Origin: Agaribacterium haliotis
GTDB taxonomy: Bacteria; Pseudomonadota; Gammaproteobacteria; Pseudomonadales; Cellvibrionaceae
Direction: 5' to 3'
DNA length: 64,000 nt
Assembly (NCBI RefSeq): GCF_002312815.1
Contig: NZ_NKQJ01000007.1
Span: 186,001-250,000, forward strand
This document shows, in pieces, positions 8,878 through 18,928 of the stretch. The position numbers and the translations under genes were made by a program. The stretch's first letter is position 1. The number at the start of each line of letters is the position of its first letter. The notes beneath the pieces are model-generated. The model saw nothing but the letters and a program-made list of their open reading frames with translations, had not been told where the DNA came from and searched no databases.

Positions 8878-9564
8878 ATGGATAAATGTGTGCTTATTAC
8901 CGGGGCCAACCGCGGCTTGGGTTTAGGTTTCTGTCAGCACTATCTGGCGCTCGGCTGGCGGGTATACGCCTGTTGCCGAGAGCCGCAGCTGCTCGAAGAG
9001 CGTTTGCAAAATCACAGTAAACTCTTAGCTGTGAGCCTGGATTTAAGCTGCAATAGCAGTATAGAGCAGTGCGTCAATCTCATACTGTCGTCGAGTTCTC
9101 AGTTTGACCTGCTAATAAATAATGCTGGCATTAGCTGCAATGCAGATTTTGGTCAGTGGTGTGCCGAGGACTTCGAACAGAGCTTTCGCATCAATGCCAT
9201 CGCTCCGGCGCTGCTTGTTCAAGGTTTGCGTGAGACCTTAAAGCCGGCGGCCAAAATAGTGCAGTTAAGTTCAGGCCTGGCGTCGGCTTCAAATGCATTG
9301 TCACAAAAAGCGAGCGATGCCTTTGCGAGCTATGCGATGAGTAAAGCCGCGCTCAATATGCTAAGCGCCAAGCTTGCAGCGAACCTGCCTGAGCAGGTTG
9401 TGCTGAGTATGAGCCCAGGTTGGGTTCGAACGCAGATGGGCGGGGCGGACGCACCGGAATCGGTGCAAGAGCTTGTGCCTAAGTTTTGTTCAAGCATAGA
9501 GCGGCTAAGCGCTGAGCACAGCGGTGGTTTTTTTGACGAAAACGGCGAAGTTATCGCTTTTTAG
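8878..9564 (+). CDS. Short-chain dehydrogenase/reductase (C-factor-like)
   Basis: This is a 228-residue cytoplasmic NAD(P)-dependent SDR enzyme. The cofactor motif TGANRGLG is at residues 8-15, NNAG begins at residue 81, and the catalytic Tyr152-x3-Lys156 pair lies in YAMSK. The PGWVRTQMGG segment is typical of the small classical SDRs related to C-factor and sniffer-type carbonyl reductases. Its substrate cannot be read from the sequence. It stands alone, divergent from the TPS operon, and an AAGGAAA ribosome site precedes the ATG. Confidence 0.85.
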   Translation: MDKCVLITGANRGLGLGFCQHYLALGWRVYACCREPQLLEERLQNHSKLLAVSLDLSCNSSIEQCVNLILSSSSQFDLLINNAGISCNADFGQWCAEDFEQSFRINAIAPALLVQGLRETLKPAAKIVQLSSGLASASNALSQKASDAFASYAMSKAALNMLSAKLAANLPEQVVLSMSPGWVRTQMGGADAPESVQELVPKFCSSIERLSAEHSGGFFDENGEVIAF

Positions 9565-9649
9565 TCTAGTTCTGCGATGCTTGTCGCGCTTGTTTGATGC
9601 ATCTGCTTGTTTGGTGGCAGCGTATTCCGGTAAAACACAGCCGTGGTGA

Positions 9650-10723
9650 ATGACCGTGCCATCAAACAATGCAAATTTGCTTCTAAGCTTATTTTTAATA
9701 CTTTTTTTAGTGTGCGCCAGCGCCTGTTCAGGTGCTGGTGACAGCGGTGGTGACGTTCAAGTTAAAGCTGTCAGCGTTCCGTCGCCGGAGGCTGAGCTTG
9801 TCGGCGAAAGTGAGCGCTCAGCTAATACCGAACCCAGCCCAATACCGGATACAGTTATGCAGTCTGAACCAGTTAACGAGGCCGAAGATCAAGCTTCAAG
9901 CGATGCCGCCTTGCCCCCGGCGCCGGAACGTTTTTATTGGGGCAGTGGTGAACAGCAGTTCGCCGATCTCTACCTGCCAAAAGGCAGCGGGCCGTGGCCG
10001 GTAATCGTTATGATTCACGGCGGCTGCTGGACAGCGGCCTGGGGCCTGGGTTTGCAAGAGCCGTTGGCGGCAGCGTTACAGGCAGAAGGTTATGCCGTGT
10101 GGAATATCGAGTATCGCCGCCTCGGCAACGGCGGAGAGTGGCCGGCGATGTTTTTAGATGTTGCGGCGGCCAGTGATTTTCTTGCTGATTTGCGCCACGC
10201 CCAGCTTGATTTAAATCGTATGGCAGTGATGGGGCACAGCGCTGGTGGGCAGCTGGCGCTGTGGCTGGCCAGTCGCAAGCAGTTGCATCCCAGTTCTGAG
10301 CTCGGCTCGGTGTCGGCTTTGGCCCACCACGCAGCGGTGGATTTTCGTTTGGCGGTATCGCTAGCCGGTATTCCCGATATGACAACCGTTGCCTGTGGCA
10401 ATGAACTGCGCGTAATCGGAGCTGATAGTTTGGCCGACGGAGAGTTAGAGCGCCGTCTGAGCGAGAGCTCGCCTTTGCATATGCTGCCTGCAGATTGTCC
10501 GACCCTGTTGATTGCCGGTGGCCGGGATGGGCTCTCTCCGCCAGATTTATCCCGCGCGTATGTCGATGCGGCCAATGCGGCCCAGTCTGTATCCCAGCTG
10601 CTAGTGTTAGACGACGCCGATCATATGTTTGTCAGCAGCGCTAAAATGCTCGGCCAGAGTAATCTGTTGGCGCATTTGCGCGAGGCACTTATGGGCGCTG
10701 CTAACGGCGCCGGGCAAGAATGA
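9650..10723 (+). CDS. Alpha/beta-hydrolase (esterase) lipoprotein
   Basis: This 357-residue hydrolase carries a lipoprotein signal (residues 1-26, ASAC lipobox) and a Ser/Glu/Pro-rich linker of about 65 residues, so it is probably membrane-anchored in the periplasm or outer membrane. The catalytic domain shows the oxyanion HGG motif (IHGGCW), the nucleophile in GHSAGG (Ser197), Asp293 in GGRDG and His325 in DADH, a complete triad. The best family resemblance is to carboxylesterases and kynurenine-formamidase-like enzymes of the BD-FAE type. The substrate is unknown. It has no close operon partner. Confidence 0.85.
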   Translation: MTVPSNNANLLLSLFLILFLVCASACSGAGDSGGDVQVKAVSVPSPEAELVGESERSANTEPSPIPDTVMQSEPVNEAEDQASSDAALPPAPERFYWGSGEQQFADLYLPKGSGPWPVIVMIHGGCWTAAWGLGLQEPLAAALQAEGYAVWNIEYRRLGNGGEWPAMFLDVAAASDFLADLRHAQLDLNRMAVMGHSAGGQLALWLASRKQLHPSSELGSVSALAHHAAVDFRLAVSLAGIPDMTTVACGNELRVIGADSLADGELERRLSESSPLHMLPADCPTLLIAGGRDGLSPPDLSRAYVDAANAAQSVSQLLVLDDADHMFVSSAKMLGQSNLLAHLREALMGAANGAGQE

Positions 10724-10751
10724 TTTAAAGCCACCACCTGTACGCAACACA

Positions 10752-10805
10752 GTTCATTTAATGATGTAACGAGATGCTAGGAGCGAAGCTTGCACTTAAA
10801 TGAAC
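10752..10805. repeat. Inverted repeat in intergenic region
   Basis: A perfect 10-bp inverted repeat, GTTCATTTAA at 10752-10761 and TTAAATGAAC at 10796-10805, flanks a 34-nt spacer. It lies downstream of the esterase gene. There is no T-run, so an intrinsic terminator is unlikely. It could be a small mobile-element remnant or a binding site. Nothing else was recognised between 10724 and 11017. Confidence 0.45.
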
Positions 10806-11017
10806 AACATTGACCATCTATTGGTATCTGTATGTTTTTCTGTGCACTGTTCTGCACGAATGCTGCTGGGTTGCCGGCTGTGAAAGTGTAAAAATACAGT
10901 GCCGGGCTTATGCATGCCCAGAGCAATAAATTGGTCCTACCTGCTTATTGCAGCAATTAAATAGCCGGGACAGGCATTTCTTAACAGGGTTTGGAAGACA
11001 AATAAAAGGAGCTAAAA

Positions 11018-11584
11018 ATGGGGCAGCAGTTTGACCAGTTGCAGCAGCAACATATCGAGTTTATTGGCCAGCAGCAGATGTTTTTTGTTGCCACCGCCGC
11101 AAGTGACGGACGGGTAAATATGAGCCCCAAGGGGGCGGATAGTTTGCGTGTAATCGATGCAAATAAAATTGCCTGGATGAATTTAACCGGCAGCGGCAAT
11201 GAGAGTGCTGCGCACGTATTAAAGCAAAGCCGCATGACCATAATGTGGTGTGCCTTTGACGGCGCGCCGCTTATTTTGCGCAGCTACGGACAGGCGCAGG
11301 TCTTACATCGCGCCGATAGTCTGTGGCCCGATTACATCAAGTTATTTCCAGCCAGCGCCGGGGCGCGGCAAATATTTATACTCGACATCGACTTGGTGCA
11401 GGCAAGTTGTGGTATGTCGGTGCCTTTATACGACTATGTCGAACAGCGCGCAGCGTTAAATAACTGGGCTGAAAAGATTGGTGACGAGGGTATTCAGCGC
11501 TACTGGTTAAAGAAAAACCAGCGCAGTCTTGATGGTTTTGATAGCGAAATAAAACAACGAGCTGCTATTTCTTACAGCGAATAA
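11018..11584 (+). CDS. Pyridoxamine 5'-phosphate oxidase family (PPOX) protein
   Basis: This is a 188-residue flavin-binding split-barrel protein. The N-terminal half shows the family pattern FFVATAASDGRVNMSPKG followed by IAWMNLTGSGNESAAHV, as in the small PPOX proteins that bind FMN or F420-like cofactors and act on unidentified substrates. An AGGAG-like ribosome site (aaaggagctaaaa) supports the start. It precedes the formaldehyde oxidation genes by 58 bp on the same strand, so co-transcription is possible. No specific function is claimed; it is not PdxH, which is encoded elsewhere at 29574. Confidence 0.8.
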   Translation: MGQQFDQLQQQHIEFIGQQQMFFVATAASDGRVNMSPKGADSLRVIDANKIAWMNLTGSGNESAAHVLKQSRMTIMWCAFDGAPLILRSYGQAQVLHRADSLWPDYIKLFPASAGARQIFILDIDLVQASCGMSVPLYDYVEQRAALNNWAEKIGDEGIQRYWLKKNQRSLDGFDSEIKQRAAISYSE

Positions 11585-11603
11585 CAAGTAAAGTGCTGCC
11601 TGA

Positions 11604-12758
<1,155 letters not shown>

Positions 12759-12759
12759 G

Positions 12760-13605
12760 ATGAAACAAATTGCTGAAAATTTGTGTTTTGGCGGCCGCCA
12801 ACTGCGCTTTGAGCACGAAGCGCAGTCGACGTCTTGCACCATGACGTTTTCTGTGTTTTTGCCACCACAGGCACAGAGTGAAGCTTGCCCGGTACTTTAC
12901 TGGCTGAGCGGTTTGACCTGTAGTGACGAAAACTTTGTGCAAAAAAGCGGCTTCCAGCGCAAGGCCGCCGAGCTCGGTTTGATTGTGGTCGCGCCGGATA
13001 CCAGCCCGCGCGGTGAAGGTGTTGCCGATGATGCCGATGGCGCCTGGGATTTTGGCCTTGGTGCAGGCTTCTACCTCAATGCGACTAAAGAGCCTTGGTC
13101 TCAACACTATCGCATGTATGACTATATCGTCACTGAGTTGCCGGCTTTAATTGAAAAGAGCTTTGCAACAAACGGCCAGAAATCCATCAGTGGCCACAGC
13201 ATGGGTGGTCACGGCGCACTGACAATTGCCTTTAAAAATGCTTCGGCCTATCAATCGGTCAGTGCTTTTGCGCCAATTGTCGCACCTATACAAGTGCCGT
13301 GGGGGCAAAAAGCTTTTGCCGGCTACTTGGGCGAAGATCAAACAAGCTGGCAAGATTACGACAGTTGTGAATTACTGCGTGCGCATGCTGCGCAATTAAA
13401 GGCGATGCCAATTAAAATTGATCAGGGCGCGAGCGATAGTTTTCTTGAGCAGCAGTTAAAACCTGATTTATTGCTGGCCGCTGCTAAAGAGCAGGGTATC
13501 GAGCTGAACTATCAGCTTCGAGACGGGTACGATCACAGCTATTTTTATATTGCTAGTTTTATTGACGAGCACTTGGCGTTTCACGCCGCTCAGCTGCGTA
13601 AATAA
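12760..13605 (+). CDS. fghA: S-formylglutathione hydrolase
   Basis: This 281-residue cytoplasmic esterase hydrolyses S-formylglutathione to formate and glutathione, completing formaldehyde detoxification begun by the gene before it. The fold and motifs are those of FrmB/FghA: the PVLYWLSGLTCSDENF segment around the oxyanion hole, the nucleophile Ser147 in GHSMGGHGAL, and Asp and His in the C-terminal QGASDSFL and DHSYFFI-like (DHSYFYIASF) segments. The ATG at 12760 follows the adhC stop by one base, so translation is probably coupled. A strong terminator follows. Confidence 0.96.
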   Translation: MKQIAENLCFGGRQLRFEHEAQSTSCTMTFSVFLPPQAQSEACPVLYWLSGLTCSDENFVQKSGFQRKAAELGLIVVAPDTSPRGEGVADDADGAWDFGLGAGFYLNATKEPWSQHYRMYDYIVTELPALIEKSFATNGQKSISGHSMGGHGALTIAFKNASAYQSVSAFAPIVAPIQVPWGQKAFAGYLGEDQTSWQDYDSCELLRAHAAQLKAMPIKIDQGASDSFLEQQLKPDLLLAAAKEQGIELNYQLRDGYDHSYFYIASFIDEHLAFHAAQLRK

Positions 13606-13634
13606 GGGCGTTGTGCTCACCGTATTGGTAAAAA

Positions 13635-13658
13635 GCCGAGCTTATGCTCGGCTTTTTT
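13635..13658 (+). terminator. Intrinsic terminator of adhC-fghA
   Basis: GCCGAGC, a TTAT loop and GCTCGGC are followed by six T residues. This is a textbook Rho-independent terminator 30 bp after the fghA stop codon. Confidence 0.92.
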
Positions 13659-13724
13659 ATTGCCGCCTTTAACGGCGGTGCTCACTGATTTAACTGGGCA
13701 TTGTTTTTACAGTAAGTGATTCGC

Positions 13725-14258
13725 TTAGCGAATATTGTAGCCTTTGGTTTCCATGCAGGCTTGCATGGCGCGGTTAAAATCACTGTGTTGCTTGTCGAGT
13801 TGAGCTTGAGCCTGTTGGCGGATTTTTTGTTCGTGCGCACCGGCGCTGGCCTGTTTGTGTTGGTCTGCGGCTTTGGCCGTTGCTGCGGCACCGGCAACGG
13901 CGCCGGCAGCGCCGGCTTGGGTGCGATCATTGTTGTTCCAGCGGCCGACGGTCGAGCCGATAATGGCTCCGCGGGCAGCGCCGCGAGCGACAGCGCGATT
14001 TTCGCCCTGCATTTCTGGGGCTGGATTTTCTGCCAGCATCTTTTGAGCTAATTCATCGCTGCTCGGTGCTTTGTTTGGATCAAACTTGCTTTGTTCTGCC
14101 GCCCAGCTGTGGCATTGCCCTTTTTCTTCTTCAACCTGTTCAGGGCTTTGGTTGTTGGTTGGGAAATAAAAGACTTCACTGGCGTATGCGCAACTAAAAA
14201 AAGCCAGTGCGCCGTAAACAAGTGAGCTGTTGCTAAAAATTTTTTGAAAGATCTTCAT
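13725..14258 (-). CDS. Exported glycine-zipper protein of unknown function
   Basis: This 177-residue protein has a signal peptide (residues 1-26, ending in the CAYAS region). A mid-region follows a glycine-zipper pattern (ARGAARGAIIGSTVG, then AGAAGAVAGAAATAKAA), and the C-terminus is Gln-rich and helical with one late cysteine (MQACMETKGY). The CMxxKGY ending is seen in many small glycine-zipper envelope proteins. A similar CHSWA segment sits after the signal peptide, so two cysteines may form a disulphide. It is probably periplasmic or outer-membrane associated. The gene is isolated between two converging or diverging units, and no function can be assigned. Confidence 0.75.
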   Translation of the reverse strand: MKIFQKIFSNSSLVYGALAFFSCAYASEVFYFPTNNQSPEQVEEEKGQCHSWAAEQSKFDPNKAPSSDELAQKMLAENPAPEMQGENRAVARGAARGAIIGSTVGRWNNNDRTQAGAAGAVAGAAATAKAADQHKQASAGAHEQKIRQQAQAQLDKQHSDFNRAMQACMETKGYNIR

Positions 14259-14364
14259 TGCTGATTCCGCGGGTATTGTGCTGATCTGGCGTATTTGCCG
14301 ATGCTTGTACCGGGAAATTTTAGGTAAAGCCGGGTTGAAGGTCTAGTATCAAGGCTTTTAGTTT

Positions 14365-15159
14365 TTAATCGTCACAGTCAAAGCCGATGCGCCTGTCTAT
14401 TTCGCGCGCGGTTGCAACAACATCCTTTATCAGTTGTTGTTCCTGTTGTTTATCGATGCTGGCGCTAAGGCTGGCAACATTAACGGCGGCGACCAAACCG
14501 ATACCGGCCTGGCCAACAAATGCCGAGCAGTTGCTGATGCCCGAAGTCAGTTCACTTTCGGCAAGTAAATAGCCGTGCTCTTTTATGTTTTCTAATTCAG
14601 CCAGTGTTTGTTGCTGCTGTTTTTTCCCCAGTTTATTCCAGTCTTCGCTGCCATCGAGCAATACCTTGCGCGCTTCTTTGGGGTAGTTGGCGAGAATGAC
14701 TTTACCTGAGGTGGTGTTAAGCAAGGGGAACAGTGTGCCTTCGGCGATGCTAAGGCTAACTGGATGGGGGCTTTTTACCTGGCTGGCAATCATTAATTTG
14801 CCTTCGTGCGGCACACTTAAATAGCAGGCCAGACCGTGTTTTTCTGCAAGCGCCAGCATCGGCTGGTGGGCTGCGCGACGCATTTGTTCAACTGGGCTGT
14901 GGGCGTGACTCAAGGTGTAGAGTTTTAAGCTCAAACGATATTTGCCCGAGTTTTCGTCGCGGTGGATGTAGCCACGAGCTTCCAGTACAACAAGTACGCG
15001 ATAGAGCTCGTTGGGGGTGCGCTCCAGGCCCTGAGCGATTTCCGCTTGGGAGCGAGCTTTGGTTTCGCTGGCCAGAAACTCGAGAATTTCAAGCCCTTTG
15101 TCGAGGGCGGGGGCGCTGTATTTGGCGGCTTTACTCATTGTTTTGTTTGTTTGGCTCAT
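14365..15159 (-). CDS. IclR family transcriptional regulator
   Basis: This 264-residue regulator has an N-terminal winged helix-turn-helix (about residues 15-80, including EIAQGLERTPNELYRVLVVLEARGYI) and a C-terminal IclR effector-binding domain (about 90-260, with GTLFPLLNTTSGKVILA and SELTSGISNCSAFV). IclR proteins usually sense small acids or aromatic intermediates. It is divergent from the CoA-transferase cluster beginning at 15473, and a 6-bp inverted repeat overlaps the predicted cluster promoter, so it very likely controls that cluster. The effector is probably a pathway intermediate, which remains unknown. Confidence 0.92.
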   Translation of the reverse strand: MSQTNKTMSKAAKYSAPALDKGLEILEFLASETKARSQAEIAQGLERTPNELYRVLVVLEARGYIHRDENSGKYRLSLKLYTLSHAHSPVEQMRRAAHQPMLALAEKHGLACYLSVPHEGKLMIASQVKSPHPVSLSIAEGTLFPLLNTTSGKVILANYPKEARKVLLDGSEDWNKLGKKQQQQTLAELENIKEHGYLLAESELTSGISNCSAFVGQAGIGLVAAVNVASLSASIDKQQEQQLIKDVVATAREIDRRIGFDCDD

Positions 15160-15319
15160 ATCTTTTTTACCCCCCTATCTTAACCCGAAGCTCAGTGAGC
15201 TTGTGTGAGTTGGCGTCTGATTTGGGCTGTTTTTATCTATGCTGGTCCAATGAACAGCTTTAGCACTTAAAAACCTTGGACTTAGCGCAAAAAAATTGAG
15301 TCTTTTGTGGCTTTGGCTA

Positions 15320-15365
15320 TTGTGCCATAGAAACTTTGCTATTTATAATTGAATCATTCATTCAA
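15320..15365 (+). promoter_or_regulatory. Predicted promoter and IclR-type operator of the CoA-transferase cluster
   Basis: The 313-bp gap between the IclR gene and the cluster holds a perfect TATAAT -10 box at 15344-15349 with a weak -35 (TTGTGC, 15320-15325). The inverted repeat TTGAAT-N5-ATTCAA at 15349-15365 overlaps the -10 end and the expected transcription start, a position suited to repression. Assignment to the IclR protein is by adjacency only. The remaining leader of about 110 nt shows no riboswitch I recognise. Confidence 0.5.
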
Positions 15366-15465
15366 ATATGAATTTTCTTGTTTGGCCTTACTTAGACAGG
15401 CAGTGCGCAGCAGGCGCTGAGTGCTAAGGGCAACAGGGCATTCATTTATCTAATAAAAGGTAGCG

Positions 15466-15483
15466 ATGAGCGATGAGCAATAA
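15466..15483 (+). CDS. Possible five-codon leader ORF overlapping the next start
   Basis: An ATG at 15466 reads MSDEQ and then stops, crossing the start codon of the following gene at 15473 in another frame. The AAAAGG ribosome site is five bases before this ATG but twelve before the next, so ribosomes may initiate here first. This could couple or dampen translation of the main gene, or be accidental. Confidence 0.25.
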   Translation: MSDEQ

Positions 15484-16633
15484 GACGATAGAACTAAAGG
15501 GCATTACCTGGAGTCACACCCGCGGTTATGTGCCAATGACTGCAACGGCCCAGCGCTTTGAAGAGCTGAACCCCGGCGTGCGTATCAGCTGGAACAAGCG
15601 TTCTTTGCAGGCCTTTGCCGATGAGCCCATCGATCAGCTTGCTGAAAAATACGACTTGCTGGTTATCGACCACCCTTGGGCGGGTTTTGCCGCGCACACC
15701 GGTGTGATTGTTGCGCTGAATGACCACCTGCCAGCTGAGTTCCTGCAAGACCAGGCCGATAACACCGTTGGTCACAGCCACGAGAGTTATAACTACAACG
15801 GCAAACAAGTGGCTCTGGCCATTGATGCCGCGACTCCGGTTGCCTCTGCGCGCATGGACCTGCTTGAAGCTGAAGGTGTCGGCATGCCGCAAACCTGGGA
15901 TGACCTGATGGCTCTGGCCAAAAAAGGCAAGGTTGCCGTTCCGTCCATCCCTCAGGACACCCTGATGAACTTCTACATGCTTTGCTCGACCATGGGTGAA
16001 GACGTGTGTCAGAGCGACGACAAAGTCGTCAGTGATGAGATCGGTATCAAAGCTCTGCAGATGCTGCGTGAGCTCAGTGTGAACCTCGACCGCCGCTGCT
16101 TCGACTGGAATCCAATTCAGGTATATGAAGCGATGACTCAGAGCGACGATTTTGCATACTGCCCATTTGCCTACGGTTATTCGAACTACGCCAAGCCGGG
16201 TTACGCGCGCAAGCTTTTGAAATTTGCCGATACCGTTAGTCTGCCGGGCACTGACCGTCTGTGTACGACGCTTGGTGGCACCGGTCTTGCGATCTCTGCG
16301 AAAAGTGCAAACAAAGACATCGCCGCTAAGTACGCTGAGTTTGTAGCGAACGAAGCTATGCAGAGCGGTTTTTATATCGAGTTTGGCGGTCAGCCGGGTC
16401 ACCGCAAAGCCTGGACTTGTGACTACGCAAACGAGACCACCGACAACTACTTTAAAGATACTTTGCCAACTTTGGACCGCGCTTACCTGCGCCCTCGTTA
16501 CCACGGTCACATGTTCTTCCAGGACAACAGCGGTGCACCGATTCGCGAGTACTTGATGAACGGTGGTGATGAACAAGAATTGCTGAATAAGCTGAATGAA
16601 CTCTACGTAAAATCTAAAGGTATCACCCTGTGA
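15473..16633 (+). CDS. Family-1 solute-binding-protein-fold protein without signal peptide
   Basis: This 386-residue protein resembles bacterial extracellular solute-binding family 1 (sugar ABC transporter binding proteins). Visible features are the [13 protein letters not shown] opening, [10 protein letters not shown], the [15 protein letters not shown] segment and the late [24 protein letters not shown]. There is no signal peptide or lipobox: the polar [13 protein letters not shown] runs straight into the first strand. No permease or ATPase gene is nearby. It is therefore probably cytoplasmic, perhaps a ligand-binding or carrier subunit working with the CoA-transferases, whose first gene starts within its last codon (GTG overlap). 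I recall similar signal-less proteins beside CaiB genes in other proteobacteria, but I know of no described function. Confidence 0.8.
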   Translation: MSNKTIELKGITWSHTRGYVPMTATAQRFEELNPGVRISWNKRSLQAFADEPIDQLAEKYDLLVIDHPWAGFAAHTGVIVALNDHLPAEFLQDQADNTVGHSHESYNYNGKQVALAIDAATPVASARMDLLEAEGVGMPQTWDDLMALAKKGKVAVPSIPQDTLMNFYMLCSTMGEDVCQSDDKVVSDEIGIKALQMLRELSVNLDRRCFDWNPIQVYEAMTQSDDFAYCPFAYGYSNYAKPGYARKLLKFADTVSLPGTDRLCTTLGGTGLAISAKSANKDIAAKYAEFVANEAMQSGFYIEFGGQPGHRKAWTCDYANETTDNYFKDTLPTLDRAYLRPRYHGHMFFQDNSGAPIREYLMNGGDEQELLNKLNELYVKSKGITL

Positions 16634-17775
16634 GTTTACCCCTCGAAGGTTTAACCGTACTCGAGTTTAGTCAGTACCTGGCCGGCCCTTATGCCGGCCT
16701 GCGTCTGGCCGACCTCGGCGCGCGTGTTATCAAAGTGGAGCGCCCTAAATACGGCGACGCTTGCCGCTCTCTGGCCACTAAAAATATGTGGGCCGATGGC
16801 GACAGTGTTTTGTTCCACACAATTAATCGCAACAAAGAAAGTTACGCCGCGAACTTAAAAGATCCGGCCGATGTTGAGAAAGTTAAAAAACTCATTGCTC
16901 AAGCCGATGTTGTGACCCACAACTTCCGCCCGGGCATCATGGCTCGCTTGGGGCTCGACTATGACACTGTTAAAGGATTAAACCCCGGCATCGTTTACGG
17001 CGAAGTCAGTGGTTACGGTGAAGAGGGCCCGTGGAAAGACAAACCCGGCCAGGACTTATTGGGCCAGAGTGTCAGTGGCCTGACTTGGTTGACCGGCAAA
17101 GGTGACGCAGCTCCTACGCCTATGGGTATTGCTGTGGCCGATATGTTGACGGGCACCCACTTTGCTCAAGGTTTATTGGCTGCTCTGGTGCAGAAAAAGC
17201 GCACAGGCAAAGGCGCCAAAGTGACCGTCAGCTTGCTCGAAAGCATACTCGACTTCCAGTTCGAAGGTTTGACCGCGTTTTTAAATAACGGTCAGCAACT
17301 GCCTGAGCGCAGCGCGGTAAATCATGCCCACGCCTATCTCGGCGCACCTTACGGTATTTACGATACCAAAGACGGCCAGATTGCGATCAGCATGGGTGAT
17401 TTAAAACTGCTGTGTGAAAGCATAGCCTGTGAAGGCCTTGAAGCTTATTACGATGTCGACAAACAATTTGTTGAACGCGATCTGATTAAAGCCAAACTTG
17501 CCGAGCACTTTGTAACTGCCGATAGCAGTACTTGGTTAAACAAGCTTGAAGACGTTGGCTATTGGTCTTCGCCTGTACTCGATTACAAACAGTTGAGTCA
17601 GCAAGAGGCTTACAAGGTTCTGGAAATGGAACAAAAAGTTAGCCGTGCCAATGGCGTCAGCGTGACAACCACTCGCTGCCCAATTCGTTTAAACGGCCAA
17701 AAACTGAGCTCAAGTAAAGCCGCGCCGGTCATTGGCTCTGCTAACGAAAGCTTAACAGAGGAGTTCGGACTATGA
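16630..17775 (+). CDS. Class III CoA-transferase (CaiB/BaiF family), first paralogue
   Basis: This 381-residue enzyme is expected to move CoA between carboxylic acids through an aspartyl-CoA mixed anhydride. Family landmarks are [52 protein letters not shown] and YGEVSGYG. The catalytic aspartate is Asp142 in KPGQD. Translation starts at a GTG that overlaps the stop of the preceding gene by four bases, so expression is coupled. The next gene is a paralogue that overlaps in the same way, so the two may form a heteromeric enzyme. The substrate acid is unknown. Family members act on formate/oxalate, carnitine, bile acids, and DMSP. Confidence 0.92.
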   Translation: MSLPLEGLTVLEFSQYLAGPYAGLRLADLGARVIKVERPKYGDACRSLATKNMWADGDSVLFHTINRNKESYAANLKDPADVEKVKKLIAQADVVTHNFRPGIMARLGLDYDTVKGLNPGIVYGEVSGYGEEGPWKDKPGQDLLGQSVSGLTWLTGKGDAAPTPMGIAVADMLTGTHFAQGLLAALVQKKRTGKGAKVTVSLLESILDFQFEGLTAFLNNGQQLPERSAVNHAHAYLGAPYGIYDTKDGQIAISMGDLKLLCESIACEGLEAYYDVDKQFVERDLIKAKLAEHFVTADSSTWLNKLEDVGYWSSPVLDYKQLSQQEAYKVLEMEQKVSRANGVSVTTTRCPIRLNGQKLSSSKAAPVIGSANESLTEEFGL

Positions 17776-18896
17776 GTAAGTTATTAGATGGTCTGACGAT
17801 ACTCGATTTTACTCAGTTTTTGTCGGGTCCTGCGGCGACCTTACGTCTGGCTGATCTCGGTGCTCGCGTTATTAAAGTTGAGCACTTTGAAAATGGTGAT
17901 CTTAGCCGGAGCATTTATGTCTCTCACTTTAATGTGGCTTCCGAGAGTGCGTTTTTTCAGGCGATTAATCGCGGTAAAGAAAGCCTTAAAGCTAATTTAA
18001 AAGATGTGGAAGACCTAGCTCTGGTTAAGCGTATTGCCGCTAAAGCTGACGTTGTTGTTCACAACTTCCGTCCGGGTGTGATGCAGCGTTTAGGTTTGAG
18101 TTTTGACGAGCTTAAACAAGTTAATGACAAATTAATTTACGCTGAAATCAGTGGTTACGGCGCCGAAGGCCCCTGGGCTGAAAAACCGGGGCAAGATTTG
18201 CTGCTGCAAGCCGTTAGTGGTTTGACGAGTTTGAGTGGCTCGGACAGCGATGGTGCTGTGCCGATGGGTTTAGCGATTGCCGATTATCTCGCTGGCAACC
18301 AGCTGGTGCAGGGCATATTGGCGTCACTGCTTGGTGATGAGGCGACTCTGGTTCAGGTTTCTATGTTGGAAGCGATACTCGATTTCCAATTTGAGCCTCT
18401 GACTTTGTTTTATCAAGACGGTGAGTTACCCGTACGCGGTGAGCAAAACTCTGCCCACTCTTTGGTCGGTGCACCCTATGGTTTGTATCAGTGTGCCAAT
18501 GGTTATATCGCTTTGGCGATGGGTGCTGTGCCTAAGTTGGGCGAGCTGCTTGGCTGTGATCCGTTGTTGGAATACACCGATTCGAGCCGCTGGTTTGCTG
18601 AGCGTGATCAGATTAAGAAAATTTTGGCGGATCACTTGGTTTCAAATACCTGTGAGCACTGGCTTGGCATTCTTGAGCCTGCCGATATTTGGTGTGCTCA
18701 GGTAATGAATTGGCAACAGTTGTTGGCGCACGATGGTTTTAAAGTGCTGGATATGTTGCAAGAGGTAGTAGGTTCGGCTGGTTCTTATCAGACTACAAGA
18801 TGCCCGATTCGTTTTGATGATCAGCTGATTAAGAATTCTGTTGCAGCGCCTGTATTGGGTGAACATAGCGATCAGATTCGATCAGAGTTTTCGTGA
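17772..18896 (+). CDS. Class III CoA-transferase (CaiB/BaiF family), second paralogue
   Basis: This 374-residue paralogue of the gene just upstream has the same landmarks: [63 protein letters not shown]. Its catalytic Asp142 in KPGQD is also intact, so both copies look active. Its codons lean towards TTG, CGT and GTT compared with the more biased CTG- and GGC-rich upstream copy, which suggests an older duplication or different expression pressure rather than a recent copy. The four-base overlap with its neighbour implies stoichiometric production. It could supply a second acyl specificity or complete a heterodimer. Confidence 0.92.
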   Translation: MSKLLDGLTILDFTQFLSGPAATLRLADLGARVIKVEHFENGDLSRSIYVSHFNVASESAFFQAINRGKESLKANLKDVEDLALVKRIAAKADVVVHNFRPGVMQRLGLSFDELKQVNDKLIYAEISGYGAEGPWAEKPGQDLLLQAVSGLTSLSGSDSDGAVPMGLAIADYLAGNQLVQGILASLLGDEATLVQVSMLEAILDFQFEPLTLFYQDGELPVRGEQNSAHSLVGAPYGLYQCANGYIALAMGAVPKLGELLGCDPLLEYTDSSRWFAERDQIKKILADHLVSNTCEHWLGILEPADIWCAQVMNWQQLLAHDGFKVLDMLQEVVGSAGSYQTTRCPIRFDDQLIKNSVAAPVLGEHSDQIRSEFS

Positions 18897-18928
18897 ATAC
18901 CGGCTAAGTGCCAAATTAGAGTTCGTAT

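Noticed and set aside
11018-11584. A second pdxH
   Set aside because: The fold is of the PPOX family, but the PdxH signature blocks (such as ERQVKIQG and HDRFEYR) are absent here and present at 29574.
15494-16576. A 360-codon open frame on the minus strand opposite the solute-binding-like gene
   Set aside because: It mirrors a gene with strong codon bias, which suppresses stops on the other strand. Its translation is low in recognisable structure and shows no family motif.
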